Shown piece by piece: positions 7,157-15,764 of a DNA stretch of 64,000 nucleotides (positions are counted from its first letter, which is position 1; each line of letters starts with the position of its first letter). This DNA comes from Endoryza foliicola (lineage in GTDB: Bacteria > Bacteroidota > Bacteroidia > Chitinophagales > Chitinophagaceae). Under the pieces are notes generated by a model. The model saw only the letters and a list, made by a program, of their open reading frames with translations, did no database searches and had not been told where the DNA came from. The stretch is from positions 2,604,001 through 2,668,000 of the forward strand of contig OZ245715.1 of the NCBI GenBank assembly GCA_965226965.1. The letters run 5' to 3'. The translations under genes and the position numbers were made by a program.

Positions 7157-8575
7157 TTAGTCCAAAACCATCAACTCTCCCTTCTCTATAACAGCCGTTC
7201 GCTCAATGCATGACGGCGTTTGCTCCAATACATGACTCACATAAATAATAGTAGTGCTTGTATGGGCAGCAATGGTATCAATGATAGAGAGAAAGAATTG
7301 TGTTTGTTCATGGTCCATACCCTGACAAGGTTCATCTAAAACCAAAAGTGGAGGGTTTTTAATCAAAGCTCGAGCTAATAGGGTAAGGCGTTGCTTTCCC
7401 AATGGCAATCGCTGCAGTAAATGCAATCTATTTTCTAGTAAATTAAACAACTTGATCCATTTTGTAACAAGCAGTTCCTGCTCGTCGGATAACGGACGAA
7501 ACAACCCTATGGTATCAAATAGGCCACTGCCAATTACCTCTCGAACGCTTTGCACCTGCGGAAAATGTAAATGAAGTTCGGGTGATACATAACCAATCTT
7601 CTTTTTTATATCCCAAATACTCTCACCACTTCCTTTCTTCTTGTCAAACAATTCAATTCGGTTCGCATAAGCTTGCGGATTGTCAGCTGTGATCAAACTT
7701 AGTAGCGTTGATTTTCCTGCTCCATTTTCTCCTTTCAACAACCATTTGCTTCCAGCCTCCACCGTCCAGCTTACGTTTTTTAAAATGGTATTATTCCCAT
7801 ATTGAATTGTAACACGGTCCATTTTTATTGCATTGCTGAATTCAGTTGCGATCGGTTTTACAAGTTCTGAATAATGTTCCCAAAGATCATTCGATACTTT
7901 TATCGTGGGTGATTGGAATTTAATAGCTCCCTTTGCACCCTTTTCTACAAACTTACCATTGTTTAGTACACCAACATGTGTAATGCAAGAGGGGAGATGC
8001 TCCGGAGTAGTGATCACTAAAACCTGAATTTCGTTTTGAGTGATATTGGTTAGGGTTTCATTCAAGGTTGCTCTGGTTGCAATGTCCAAGCCAATGAAAG
8101 GTTGGTCTAAGATGAGAAACTCAGGATCTAACAACAATGCTTTTAAAAGTTGTAAACGCTTGTTCTCTCCATTCGAAAGTAAAATCAGTTGTTTTTCAAG
8201 TAGTGGGGCAACTTTTAACAAGTCTAGATAAAACGAGTACCGGGGATGATGGGCGTAGGGTTCTAATGTTTCTTGAACGGTTTGAGCATCTTCGTTGTCG
8301 GTGCTCTGATACCGTTGTTGATAATAAAACTCGTTGAGGTTTGATTTGTTTTTAAATTGATGCTGTTGTTTTACCAGTACTTTTTTAGCATCATTACCGA
8401 ATGTTAAACTTCCCGAGAAGTGAACTGTGTGCATGATTACTTCTGTAAGGGTGGTCTTTCCGGAACCGGAAGCACCTACAATTGCCCATTGATCGCCTTT
8501 CTCAATGCTCCAAGATTCAATGTCTAGAACGAGCTTGCCTTGCTTTTTAACTTGAATGTTCTTAAATCCAATCAT
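7157..8575 (-). CDS. Double ABC ATPase, ModF/PhrA-like
   Basis: 472 residues with two complete nucleotide-binding domains and no membrane segment. Domain 1 has Walker A GASGSGKTT near residue 35 and LSNGENKRLQLLKALLLDPEFLILDQP as signature plus Walker B. Domain 2 has GENGAGKST, then LPLGKQRLTLLARALIKNPPLLVLDEP. This two-domain form resembles ModF of E. coli; its role (molybdate-related or translation-linked) is not settled. Start set at 8575, because a TATTTTTG -7 element at 8596-8603 leaves no leader for an upstream ATG at 8593. Transcribed alone. Confidence 0.82.
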   Translation of the reverse strand: MIGFKNIQVKKQGKLVLDIESWSIEKGDQWAIVGASGSGKTTLTEVIMHTVHFSGSLTFGNDAKKVLVKQQHQFKNKSNLNEFYYQQRYQSTDNEDAQTVQETLEPYAHHPRYSFYLDLLKVAPLLEKQLILLSNGENKRLQLLKALLLDPEFLILDQPFIGLDIATRATLNETLTNITQNEIQVLVITTPEHLPSCITHVGVLNNGKFVEKGAKGAIKFQSPTIKVSNDLWEHYSELVKPIATEFSNAIKMDRVTIQYGNNTILKNVSWTVEAGSKWLLKGENGAGKSTLLSLITADNPQAYANRIELFDKKKGSGESIWDIKKKIGYVSPELHLHFPQVQSVREVIGSGLFDTIGLFRPLSDEQELLVTKWIKLFNLLENRLHLLQRLPLGKQRLTLLARALIKNPPLLVLDEPCQGMDHEQTQFFLSIIDTIAAHTSTTIIYVSHVLEQTPSCIERTAVIEKGELMVLD

Positions 8576-8595
8576 AATGCTGCTTTCAAACACAG

Positions 8596-8603
8596 CAAAA
8601 ATA
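8596..8603 (-). promoter_or_regulatory. Promoter -7 element of the double ABC ATPase gene
   Basis: The reverse strand reads TATTTTTG, with TTG at 8622-8624 in the -33 position (18 nt spacer). Its position decides the downstream start codon at 8575. Confidence 0.6.
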
Positions 8604-8627
8604 GAGAAAGATGCGAGTTTACAATTA

Positions 8628-10019
8628 TTAATTCACTTTGGTAAAAAGCTGCTTGAAAGGCGTCATATTTCCCGGAGACTCAATACTGATAAAATAAGTA
8701 CCGGGCTGCAATTTGTCAATATTCAAGGTGTTCTTTCCTTGCTGAACTTTTTGTTCAGATAGCAATCGACCCGTTTTATCAAAAATTAACGCAGGAGTTG
8801 TAGCAGGAATATTGTTTTCGATGAATAAATTCAATTGATTCTTCGAAGGGTTGGGCCAAATCCGGACTCTTGAAGTGCCGGTAATTGTAAACTGGCGAAC
8901 AACAGAATAGCTTGTATTGCCCGATTCATCTAAACCTTGAATACGAGTATAGTAGATTCCTTCACTCAGATTTTCAAACTTCATGCTGTAAGAACGCATG
9001 CCCGTTGTTGAAGTGAAGGGCGGTATTGTAGTAACTGTTCTCCACGATGATCCATCATTGCTCAATTCAACCTTAAATTCTCGTTCAGTTGAAGAGGCAT
9101 CTACTTTCCAATTCAAATTGGCTGTATTATTGCTATTCACCGATACGGTGAATTCACGCCATAATATTGGCAATACACTGTTTGGGTAGGCACAAGAAGT
9201 CAAGTCTTGACTATAGTTGGTATTTGAAATAGTAGTAAGAAAAGTCAATGATAAATTGTTTTCCAATCTGTACAGTCGCCCGGAAGCATTGATCATGATA
9301 ATTTGACCGGTTGCATTGAAACAAATACCGGCAAATTGACTGCTCGTTGGTGTAGCAGTTGATTCCACTACCTCCGATACTGTTATGTACGATTGTGCTG
9401 AGGTAGGTAGAGTTCCCGGTATTTTATAAAGCATATAGTCGGAGGTTGAAGAAAGAATAAACCACAATTTTCCATTTCCATCAATGGCCATATCTCCACT
9501 TTTGTTTTGGAAGTTGCTGCTTACGTCGGTGCCATTGGAGAGTTTGTAGGTATTTGATATCGTTGTCCAAGTATTGGCTGCAATATTATAATAATACAAA
9601 GTGCCGTCACCGGCAATGCAATAATATCCTGCACCGTTGGAACTTACACATCCACTTACGATACTCGAAGAGCTGGGGTTTTGAGCTAGCAAGGTTTCAC
9701 TGTTTCCAGATCCCGATGTAGACGGTGTAAAGCATACAAATTCTGAGGGAGAACCGGTGCCCGGTATTCGACGAAAGTAGTAGAATTTGTTATTAAATGC
9801 GTTATATCCAAGTGCATTTGCTGAAGAGGGACTTCCACCGCTGGTATTTAAATCAACACTTCCTACAGTACCTGTACTAATATCTGCTGTTCGAACTTTT
9901 CCGGATGAGCGTAATACATACACTTCGTTTGCATTGTTACAAACTTGTGCTATCGATTGGCTCAATAGCAATAGGTTCAACAGAATTAACCCGATAAATA
10001 TTTTGTAGAAACGGCTCAT
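8628..10019 (-). CDS. T9SS-secreted surface protein, paralogue 1
   Basis: 463 residues: signal peptide (about 1-24, ending SIAQ), an N-terminal region (about 25-285) with propeller-like repeated phrases (YFRRIPGTGSPSEF, DMAIDGNGKLWFI, AGICFNATGQIIMI), a fibronectin-like segment starting NWKVDASSTEREF, and a type A T9SS C-terminal domain (VRIWPNPSKNQLNLF... GRLLSEQ... GTYFISIE... KQLFTKVN). The C-terminal signal directs export across the outer membrane and is normally removed. First and most diverged of four tandem paralogues; its N-terminal half groups with paralogue 2 (same SEFVCFTPST block). Lacks the start-codon inverted repeat found in the others. Biological role unknown. Confidence 0.88.
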   Translation of the reverse strand: MSRFYKIFIGLILLNLLLLSQSIAQVCNNANEVYVLRSSGKVRTADISTGTVGSVDLNTSGGSPSSANALGYNAFNNKFYYFRRIPGTGSPSEFVCFTPSTSGSGNSETLLAQNPSSSSIVSGCVSSNGAGYYCIAGDGTLYYYNIAANTWTTISNTYKLSNGTDVSSNFQNKSGDMAIDGNGKLWFILSSTSDYMLYKIPGTLPTSAQSYITVSEVVESTATPTSSQFAGICFNATGQIIMINASGRLYRLENNLSLTFLTTISNTNYSQDLTSCAYPNSVLPILWREFTVSVNSNNTANLNWKVDASSTEREFKVELSNDGSSWRTVTTIPPFTSTTGMRSYSMKFENLSEGIYYTRIQGLDESGNTSYSVVRQFTITGTSRVRIWPNPSKNQLNLFIENNIPATTPALIFDKTGRLLSEQKVQQGKNTLNIDKLQPGTYFISIESPGNMTPFKQLFTKVN

Positions 10020-10313
10020 AGGGGTTGGGTTAAATTATCAAAGCTGACGGGTACAACTAAGATGAATTTTATACGTACTCGTAAAAGTATAGTCAAACAT
10101 TCGTCAATACAAGTACACTAGTTTATACTTAGTGTTTAGAGCTTATAGTTTAATAAAATTGAATTTGATAGGCTATGTAATTCAATTGATTATTTGTAAT
10201 AACATCTTGAAAAACAATTTATACTTAAAAACAAGTAAAGGAAATCTTGTATCCCAGTTCATTTTTCTAGTCTAGTAGACTGAACTGCAAAAGATTAACG
10301 AAGGTGTAGAAAC

Positions 10314-10351
10314 GAAAAAAAGCCTGAAGATCGTTCGATCCATCAGGCTTG
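10314..10351 (-). terminator. Terminator of T9SS paralogue 2
   Basis: Stem AGCCTGA...TCAGGCT (10321-10349) with inner ATC/GAT pairing, then a T-run on the reverse strand. Nearly the same hairpin ends paralogue 4 at 13715-13745. Confidence 0.8.
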
Positions 10352-10369
10352 TAACCTCTAATTATATTT

Positions 10370-11746
10370 TTATTGTTTTACAAACAATTGCTTGAATACT
10401 TCTCCATCTGCAAATTGAACTCTGATGTAGTAAGAACCGCTTACCAAGCTAGAGATGTTCACTTGAGTTGTGCCTGCTAAGATCGTTGCTTCTTTTACTA
10501 AACGTCCTGCTTGGTCGAAGATTTGCGCTTTTGTGGCAGTTGTTATTTGCTTGGTGTGTTGTAAGTTGATGAATTCTTGAGCAGGGTTGGGCCACAAGTT
10601 GATTTTCGCTGCTTTAGATACATTTACCACTTTGATTTCTGAATATCCAATGTTATTGTCCATATCAACCTGACGGATTCTGAAATAGTTATTGCCGTTT
10701 ACAATGCTTCCAGTAGTAAATGTGTACGTTAAATCGTTACCCGTTTTTGCTTTTGCCGCTACTTTACCCAATTCAGTCCAATGGGTACCATCGGTGCTCG
10801 TTTCAACATAAAATTCTTTTTCGTTCGATTGAGCATCAATTACCCAACTCAAATTAGCAACATTGTTCGCAACAGATACGGTATAATTCTTCCAAATAAT
10901 AGGAAGAATAGCTATTGGGAATAAGCAAGATGTTAAGTCATTTGCGTAGCTTGATATGGTAAGGGTAGACAAATAAGTCACTGTCAAGTTGTTTTCTAAG
11001 CGGTACAACTGGCCATTTGATGTTACCATAATAATTTGGCCGGTTCCATTAAAACAAATCCCTGCAAATGCGTTTCCACTAGGCGTAGATGTATTGCCCA
11101 TAACTTGTGTTACGGTTAATGAACTAACATTTGAAGTAGGTAAAGAAGCAGCAATTCTATAAAGCTGAAAGCTACTAGATGTTGACACAATTAGCCACAA
11201 ACGACCATTTCCATCAATTACCATATCACCACTTTTGTTCTGGAAATCAGAAGTGACCTCCGTTCCGTTGCTCAATCTAAATTTATCGGTGATGGTTGTC
11301 CAAGTATTAGTAGCAATTCTATAATAATACATTACTCCATTGGCATCAATACAATAGTATCCCGCACCATTAGAACTTACACATCCACTTACAATGGCTA
11401 CAGTACTTGGGTTTGAGGCTAACAATGTTTCTGTATTTCCAACACCAAGTGTAGACGGTGTAAAACAAACAAACTCTGAAGGTGAGCCGGTTCCCGGAAT
11501 TCTTCTGAAATAGTAGAACTTTCCATTTGAATTGTTGTAGCCTAAACTGTTAGATGAAGATGGTGAGCCACTTGAAGTGTTTAAATTGGTTGAACCAACT
11601 GAACCGTTGTTGTAGTCGATGGATCTTACTGTACCATTGCTACTAACTCCAAAAATTGTTGTGGCTGTAAGACAAACTTGAGCGTTTGCTGAAAATACAT
11701 TGATAAGGTTTAGTGCAATAATTGCACTGATGCGAATCAGTTTCAT
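10370..11746 (-). CDS. T9SS-secreted surface protein, paralogue 2
   Basis: 458 residues starting MKLIRISAI, with a signal peptide to about residue 22 (FSANA), the propeller-like N-terminal region, the segment SWVIDAQSNEKEFYVETS and the T9SS type A end KINLWPNPAQEFINL ... FKQLFVKQ. The N-terminal half matches paralogue 1 (GSPSEFVCFTPST, SNGAGYYC) whereas the last roughly 80 residues are almost the same as in paralogue 4, down to the flanking terminator. The gene therefore looks mosaic, by duplication plus gene conversion. The leader holds a 9-bp inverted repeat pairing with codons 2-4. Function unknown; expected on the cell surface or released. Confidence 0.88.
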   Translation of the reverse strand: MKLIRISAIIALNLINVFSANAQVCLTATTIFGVSSNGTVRSIDYNNGSVGSTNLNTSSGSPSSSNSLGYNNSNGKFYYFRRIPGTGSPSEFVCFTPSTLGVGNTETLLASNPSTVAIVSGCVSSNGAGYYCIDANGVMYYYRIATNTWTTITDKFRLSNGTEVTSDFQNKSGDMVIDGNGRLWLIVSTSSSFQLYRIAASLPTSNVSSLTVTQVMGNTSTPSGNAFAGICFNGTGQIIMVTSNGQLYRLENNLTVTYLSTLTISSYANDLTSCLFPIAILPIIWKNYTVSVANNVANLSWVIDAQSNEKEFYVETSTDGTHWTELGKVAAKAKTGNDLTYTFTTGSIVNGNNYFRIRQVDMDNNIGYSEIKVVNVSKAAKINLWPNPAQEFINLQHTKQITTATKAQIFDQAGRLVKEATILAGTTQVNISSLVSGSYYIRVQFADGEVFKQLFVKQ

Positions 11747-11780
11747 TTTTAAAGGGTGTTACGATTAAAAAAAACTGATT
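11735..11780 (-). promoter_or_regulatory. Start-codon inverted repeat, paralogue 2
   Basis: AATCAGTTT in the leader (reverse strand, 11772-11780) is the exact complement of AAACTGATT, codons 2-4 (11735-11743). The loop contains the ATG. The same pairing occurs in paralogues 3 and 4, which suggests translational control, though no regulator is known. Confidence 0.45.
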
Positions 11781-11901
11781 TTTCAGGGATAAGGTAAATG
11801 GTGCGCGTTGGTTAAACCGGGAAATTGGATGGGATTATGTTGGGGGAACCAGTCAATGGGAGGGTGTAGAATCTACTGACTGAAAGTGAAGTAGTGTTCT
11901 G

Positions 11902-11938
11902 TTCTCAAAGGGTTCCGATCGATTGCACTACAAAAGTA
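11902..11938 (-). promoter_or_regulatory. Promoter and conserved transcript start, paralogue 2
   Basis: The reverse strand has TACTTTTG (-7 element, 11931-11938) followed by a 27-nt block (11902-11928) identical to one before paralogue 4. A TTG in the -33 region lies about 20 nt upstream. The predicted leader is about 180 nt. Confidence 0.6.
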
Positions 11939-12000
11939 ACATCAGTTTTTACGGATTGCAATAGTAAATTTACGATGTTTTGAAAAAAAATACTGTAAAC

Positions 12001-12038
12001 GAAGAAACCCGATCAATCCTAAGACTGATCAGGCTTCA
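12001..12038 (-). terminator. Terminator-like hairpin of T9SS paralogue 3
   Basis: Imperfect stem with GATCA/TGATC core and outer GAAG/CTTC pairs. Its position matches the terminators of paralogues 2 and 4, but the T-run is weak. Confidence 0.5.
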
Positions 12039-12057
12039 TCGTATAACGCTCTTATTA

Positions 12058-13452
12058 CTATAGTTTTATAAACGATTGCTTAAAGGTGTCTCCATCTGAA
12101 AATTGCACTTTTACAAAATAGGTGCCGCTTACCAAATTCGAAATGTTGATTTGTGTGCTCACTTGTTGAAGTGTTAACTCCTTTATCAATCGACCGCTTT
12201 GATCGAATATCTGTGCTTTGGTTGTAATACCCATTGGCTTGTTATATCGAATGTTTACATATTCCTGTGCCGGATTGGGCCAAAATTCAACCTTTACTTC
12301 TTTTGAAATGTTCAGGGTCTTGATTTCTGAATAGCTGACATTGTTATCCAAATCAACTTGACGAATTCTAAAGTAATTGATTCCATTAAGCACATTCGCC
12401 GTGGTGAAACTGTAATTTAAGTCGGTGCCGGTTTTCGGCTTGGCGCTTACTTTTCCAAGTTCAGTCCAGTTGATTCCATTAGTACTTGTTTCTACATAGA
12501 ATTCTTTTTCATTTGATTCTGCCGCAATGAGCCAATTGATTGAGGCAGATCCATTAGCGTTCGCTACAACTTGATAAGTTTTCCAAACAATTGGTAAAAC
12601 GCTTAAAGGAAATGCACAAGAAGTTAAATCATTTCCATAACCACTGATAGACATGGTTGAAAGTAATGTTAAGCTCAGGTTGTTGTTCAATTGGTAAAGT
12701 CTATTGTCTGTTCTTGTACCGAGAATGATTTGTCCGGTAGCGTTGAAGCAGATTCCGGCAAAAGCACTACCGGAAGGCGTATTGGTATTGGGCGATACAA
12801 TTTGACTTACTGTTAAGCTTGCTACAGCTGTAGTAGGTAAGGCGCTAGTAACTTTGTACAAACAATACTTTGTATCACTGGAAGCAACGATCCATAAACT
12901 GCCAAGTCCATCTATTGCAATATCCCCACCACTTAGATTCGAAATAGTAGCAGTTACATCTGTTCCATTACTAAGTCGAAGGCTAGATGTAATCAATGTC
13001 CAAGTATTGTTCGAAATTCTGTAATAATAGAGTTTGCCGGTATTGTCTAAACAATAATATCCCAATCCGTTAAAACTTACACAACCGGTGAGAACAGTAT
13101 TCGTGGTTGGGCAATTGGCATGTACCGTTTCTCCATTCAGCAAAACGATAGGAGAGAAGCTTACAAAAGAAGGAGTTGTGCCGCCAGGATTTCTTCTAAA
13201 GTAATAGAACCTTCCATTGAAAGAGTTGTAACCGAGTCCATTCGACATAGATGCGGTAGTAGACGAGTTGGCGTTTAAATTTGAAGCTCCAACAGCTCCG
13301 GTAGTGTAATTAATTCTTCTAACACTGGCATTGTTGGTCAGTCCATAAATTTCGGTTGTTCCATTACAAACCTGTGCATTCAAGTTTAAGCTCGAAATAA
13401 TTGAAAAAAAGGAGAATAGAATTCCTTTAAATGAGTACGAAATCAGTTTCAT
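12058..13452 (-). CDS. T9SS-secreted surface protein, paralogue 3
   Basis: 464 residues with a signal peptide (about 1-26, ending LNLNA), propeller-like N-terminal region, the segment NWLIAAESNEKEFYVETS and the T9SS type A domain VEFWPNPAQEYVNIRY ... FKQSFIKL. The N-terminal half pairs with paralogue 4 (both have SFSPIVLLN, SFNGLGYYC and LSGGDIAIDG). The first codons encode MKLI, and the leader carries AAATCAGTTT complementary to codons 2-5. Gene order and common orientation point to tandem duplication. No function can be read from the sequence beyond secretion to the surface. Confidence 0.88.
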   Translation of the reverse strand: MKLISYSFKGILFSFFSIISSLNLNAQVCNGTTEIYGLTNNASVRRINYTTGAVGASNLNANSSTTASMSNGLGYNSFNGRFYYFRRNPGGTTPSFVSFSPIVLLNGETVHANCPTTNTVLTGCVSFNGLGYYCLDNTGKLYYYRISNNTWTLITSSLRLSNGTDVTATISNLSGGDIAIDGLGSLWIVASSDTKYCLYKVTSALPTTAVASLTVSQIVSPNTNTPSGSAFAGICFNATGQIILGTRTDNRLYQLNNNLSLTLLSTMSISGYGNDLTSCAFPLSVLPIVWKTYQVVANANGSASINWLIAAESNEKEFYVETSTNGINWTELGKVSAKPKTGTDLNYSFTTANVLNGINYFRIRQVDLDNNVSYSEIKTLNISKEVKVEFWPNPAQEYVNIRYNKPMGITTKAQIFDQSGRLIKELTLQQVSTQINISNLVSGTYFVKVQFSDGDTFKQSFIKL

Positions 13453-13485
13453 TTTTTTGGGTTTACGATTAAAACAAACTGATTT
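13440..13485 (-). promoter_or_regulatory. Start-codon inverted repeat, paralogue 3
   Basis: AAATCAGTTT (reverse strand, 13476-13485) pairs perfectly over 10 bp with codons 2-5 (13440-13449). Same design as at 11735-11780 and 15140-15188. Confidence 0.45.
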
Positions 13486-13658
13486 TTCTGCTAGAATACT
13501 TGGATACGAAACGTGTATTGGATCCTATGCAATGATCGAAATGAGAACCTTGGTTAATTAGATAGTGGATTTTGTGCAATTGATCTAAGTAAGAACCTGT
13601 ATGAGAAATTTTGTGTGCATTTATATACGTGCACAGGTTCAAGTTGGATTTAGTAAAA

Positions 13659-13694
13659 AGAAAAAATCTCATGAAATTTCATGAGATTTTTTCT
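13659..13694. repeat. Perfect 36-bp palindrome
   Basis: Two 18-nt arms meet with no spacer (left arm AGAAAAAATCTCATGAAA). The stem is flanked by A and T runs, so it could end transcription in either direction, but no gene ends here. It lies between paralogue 3's upstream region and paralogue 4's terminator. Confidence 0.8.
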
Positions 13695-13710
13695 GGTGAT
13701 TGTGGGAAAT

Positions 13711-13745
13711 AAAAAAGCCTGAGGATCCCTTGATCCGTCAGGCTT
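13711..13745 (-). terminator. Terminator of T9SS paralogue 4
   Basis: Stem AAGCCTGA...TCAGGCTT with inner ATC/GAT, followed on the reverse strand by a T-run. It is a near copy of the hairpin at 10321-10349. Confidence 0.8.
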
Positions 13746-13767
13746 GTAACCTCTAATCTTAAATGTT

Positions 13768-15153
13768 TTATTGCTTTACAAACAATTGCTTGAATACTTC
13801 TCCATCTGCAAATTGAACTCTGATGTAGTAAGAACCGCTTACTAAGTTAGAGATGTTCACTTGAGTTGTACCAGCAAGGATCGTTGCTTCTTTTACTAAA
13901 CGTCCTGCTTGATCGAAGATCTGTGCTTTTGTTGCAGTTGTAATTTGTTTTGTGTGTTGTAAGTTGATGAATTCTTGAGCAGGATTAGGCCAGAAATTGA
14001 TCTTCGCTGCTTTTGTTACATTCACCACTTTGATTTCAGAGTAGCTTACGTTGTTATCCATATCTACTTGACGCACTCTAAAGTAGTTGTTGCCATTAAC
14101 GATGCTTCCTGTTGTGAAATTATAAGTAAGATCATTACCTGTTTTTGCTTTAGCAACTACTTTACCCATTTCTACCCAATTTGTACCATCGGTGCTAGAT
14201 TGTACATAGAATTCTTTTTCGTTTGATTGAGCATCAATTACCCAATTCAACGATGCAGTGTTATTGTTGGTAGTTACTGTAAAGCTTTTCCAGATAATAG
14301 GTAATACACTCAAAGGAAATGCACATGATGTAAAGTCGTTGCCATAACCCGGTGAGCTCATGGTAGCCACGAGTGTCATGGTCAAGTTATTTTCCAATCT
14401 ATAGATTCTGTTATCAGTTAAAGTTCCGAGCAAAATTTGACCGGTTTGATTGAAAGAAATTCCGGCGAAAGCAGAACCTGAAGGAGTTGTTGTTGTAGGA
14501 GCGATAATTTGTTGTACAGTTAAACTCGCAACTGCAGAGGTTGGTAAAGAGCTAGTAACCTTATACAAGCAATAGTTTGATGAGCTTGAAGCAACAATCC
14601 AAAGTTTACCATAACCATCGATCGCAATATCACCACCGCTCAAAGATGTTAAAGTGGAAGTGATATCTGTTCCGTTGCTCAAACGGAAACTTGAGGTAAT
14701 TGCTGTCCAAGTATTTGCAGAAATATTATAATAATACAATACTCCGGTTGTAGTAATGCAGTAGTATCCTAATCCATTAAAGCTTATACATCCGGTTAAA
14801 ATTCTATCAGAAGTGGGGAAGGTAGCATGCGTTGTTTCGCTGTTCAACAACACAATTGGAGAGAAGCTCACGAAAGCGGAGCCAGATCCATTAGGGTTTC
14901 TTCTGAAATAATAGAAACGACCATTGAAGTTATTGTAGCCTAAACCGTTTGATGCACTTGCACCTACACTTGAAGAATTCAAGTTAGAACTACCTACAGC
15001 TCCGGTTGTAATGTCAATTGTTCTTACATTACCGCTGCTGTTCAAACCATAAATAGTTGTTGAAGACAAACAAGCTTGGCCAAAAACATTAGCGGTTAAG
15101 CTTGTAAAAAGCACTAAAAGTGCAATTTGGGTACGAGATAAAATCAGTTTCAT
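13768..15153 (-). CDS. T9SS-secreted surface protein, paralogue 4
   Basis: 461 residues from the ATG at 15153, chosen because it aligns with the MKLI start of paralogues 2 and 3 and gives a proper signal peptide (to NVFGQ); an in-frame ATG at 15213 would place the leader repeat inside the gene. Propeller-like N-terminal region as in paralogue 3, then NWVIDAQSNEKEFYVQSS and the T9SS type A end KINFWPNPAQEFINL ... FKQLFVKQ, almost identical to paralogue 2. Promoter TATGTTTG at 15347-15354 gives a leader of about 190 nt. Secreted to the surface by T9SS; role unknown. Confidence 0.88.
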   Translation of the reverse strand: MKLILSRTQIALLVLFTSLTANVFGQACLSSTTIYGLNSSGNVRTIDITTGAVGSSNLNSSSVGASASNGLGYNNFNGRFYYFRRNPNGSGSAFVSFSPIVLLNSETTHATFPTSDRILTGCISFNGLGYYCITTTGVLYYYNISANTWTAITSSFRLSNGTDITSTLTSLSGGDIAIDGYGKLWIVASSSSNYCLYKVTSSLPTSAVASLTVQQIIAPTTTTPSGSAFAGISFNQTGQILLGTLTDNRIYRLENNLTMTLVATMSSPGYGNDFTSCAFPLSVLPIIWKSFTVTTNNNTASLNWVIDAQSNEKEFYVQSSTDGTNWVEMGKVVAKAKTGNDLTYNFTTGSIVNGNNYFRVRQVDMDNNVSYSEIKVVNVTKAAKINFWPNPAQEFINLQHTKQITTATKAQIFDQAGRLVKEATILAGTTQVNISNLVSGSYYIRVQFADGEVFKQLFVKQ

Positions 15154-15188
15154 TTTTAAAGAGGTTACGATTAAAAAAAACTGATTTT
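15140..15188 (-). promoter_or_regulatory. Start-codon inverted repeat, paralogue 4
   Basis: AAAATCAGTTT (reverse strand, 15178-15188) pairs over 11 bp with codons 2-5 (15140-15150), longer than in paralogues 2 and 3. Confidence 0.45.
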
Positions 15189-15317
15189 TCAGGGATACGA
15201 GTGGACGATGCAATTTCTAGGGTCAACTAGAGCAATTCGATTTTGATGCGTGGGGAAATCTTTGGGAAGGGGAGGCGAGCTAAGAGTTTGTTTTTACTTT
15301 GCACTAAGGCGTCTCTA

Positions 15318-15354
15318 TTCTCAAAGGGTTCCGATCGATTGCACAACAAACATA
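15318..15354 (-). promoter_or_regulatory. Promoter and conserved transcript start, paralogue 4
   Basis: TATGTTTG at 15347-15354 (reverse strand) followed by the 27-nt block 15318-15344 that is identical to 11902-11928. The rest of the 15,155-15,764 gap holds this leader and, on the other strand, the parE promoter; no further gene is seen. Confidence 0.6.
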
Positions 15355-15678
15355 GATACAGGAATTACGGAATGCAATAGTAAATCTACGATGACGCCGG
15401 ATGTTTTCTGAAGAAAACTAATTTCCGTTGATAATCATCATTTTGTGCGGTAGCATTTTTTTTAATTTTTTAAAAACTACCCATTTTCGGGTGCTGTTTA
15501 GCCCTTAACTCCGTATTTTCTGCACCTAATACCAACTCCAGATTTCCCTCCAAATGCCTAAATAAAGTATATAAGAGTTTTTTGAGCACCCTTAGTTTGG
15601 GGGCCAAAACCTAAAGGGTTTTGATTGTTTTCCACAAAGGTTAATAAGTATCCCCCCCACCTGCCGTGGCCCTTTCCC

Positions 15679-15686
15679 TATATTTG
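15679..15686 (+). promoter_or_regulatory. parE promoter, -7 element
   Basis: TATATTTG matches TAnnTTTG, giving a leader of about 70 nt before the parE ATG. The -33 region is not convincing. Confidence 0.55.
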
Positions 15687-15764
15687 CCCGATTTTGGATA
15701 ATGTACCTAACAAAGAATGCATTCTCTGATTATCAATGTGTTGAATTAAAATTGAGGTTCCATA

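Noticed and set aside
13469..13672. 67-codon reverse frame between T9SS paralogues 3 and 4
   Set aside because: It runs through the palindrome and the leader inverted repeat; no RBS or protein-like composition.
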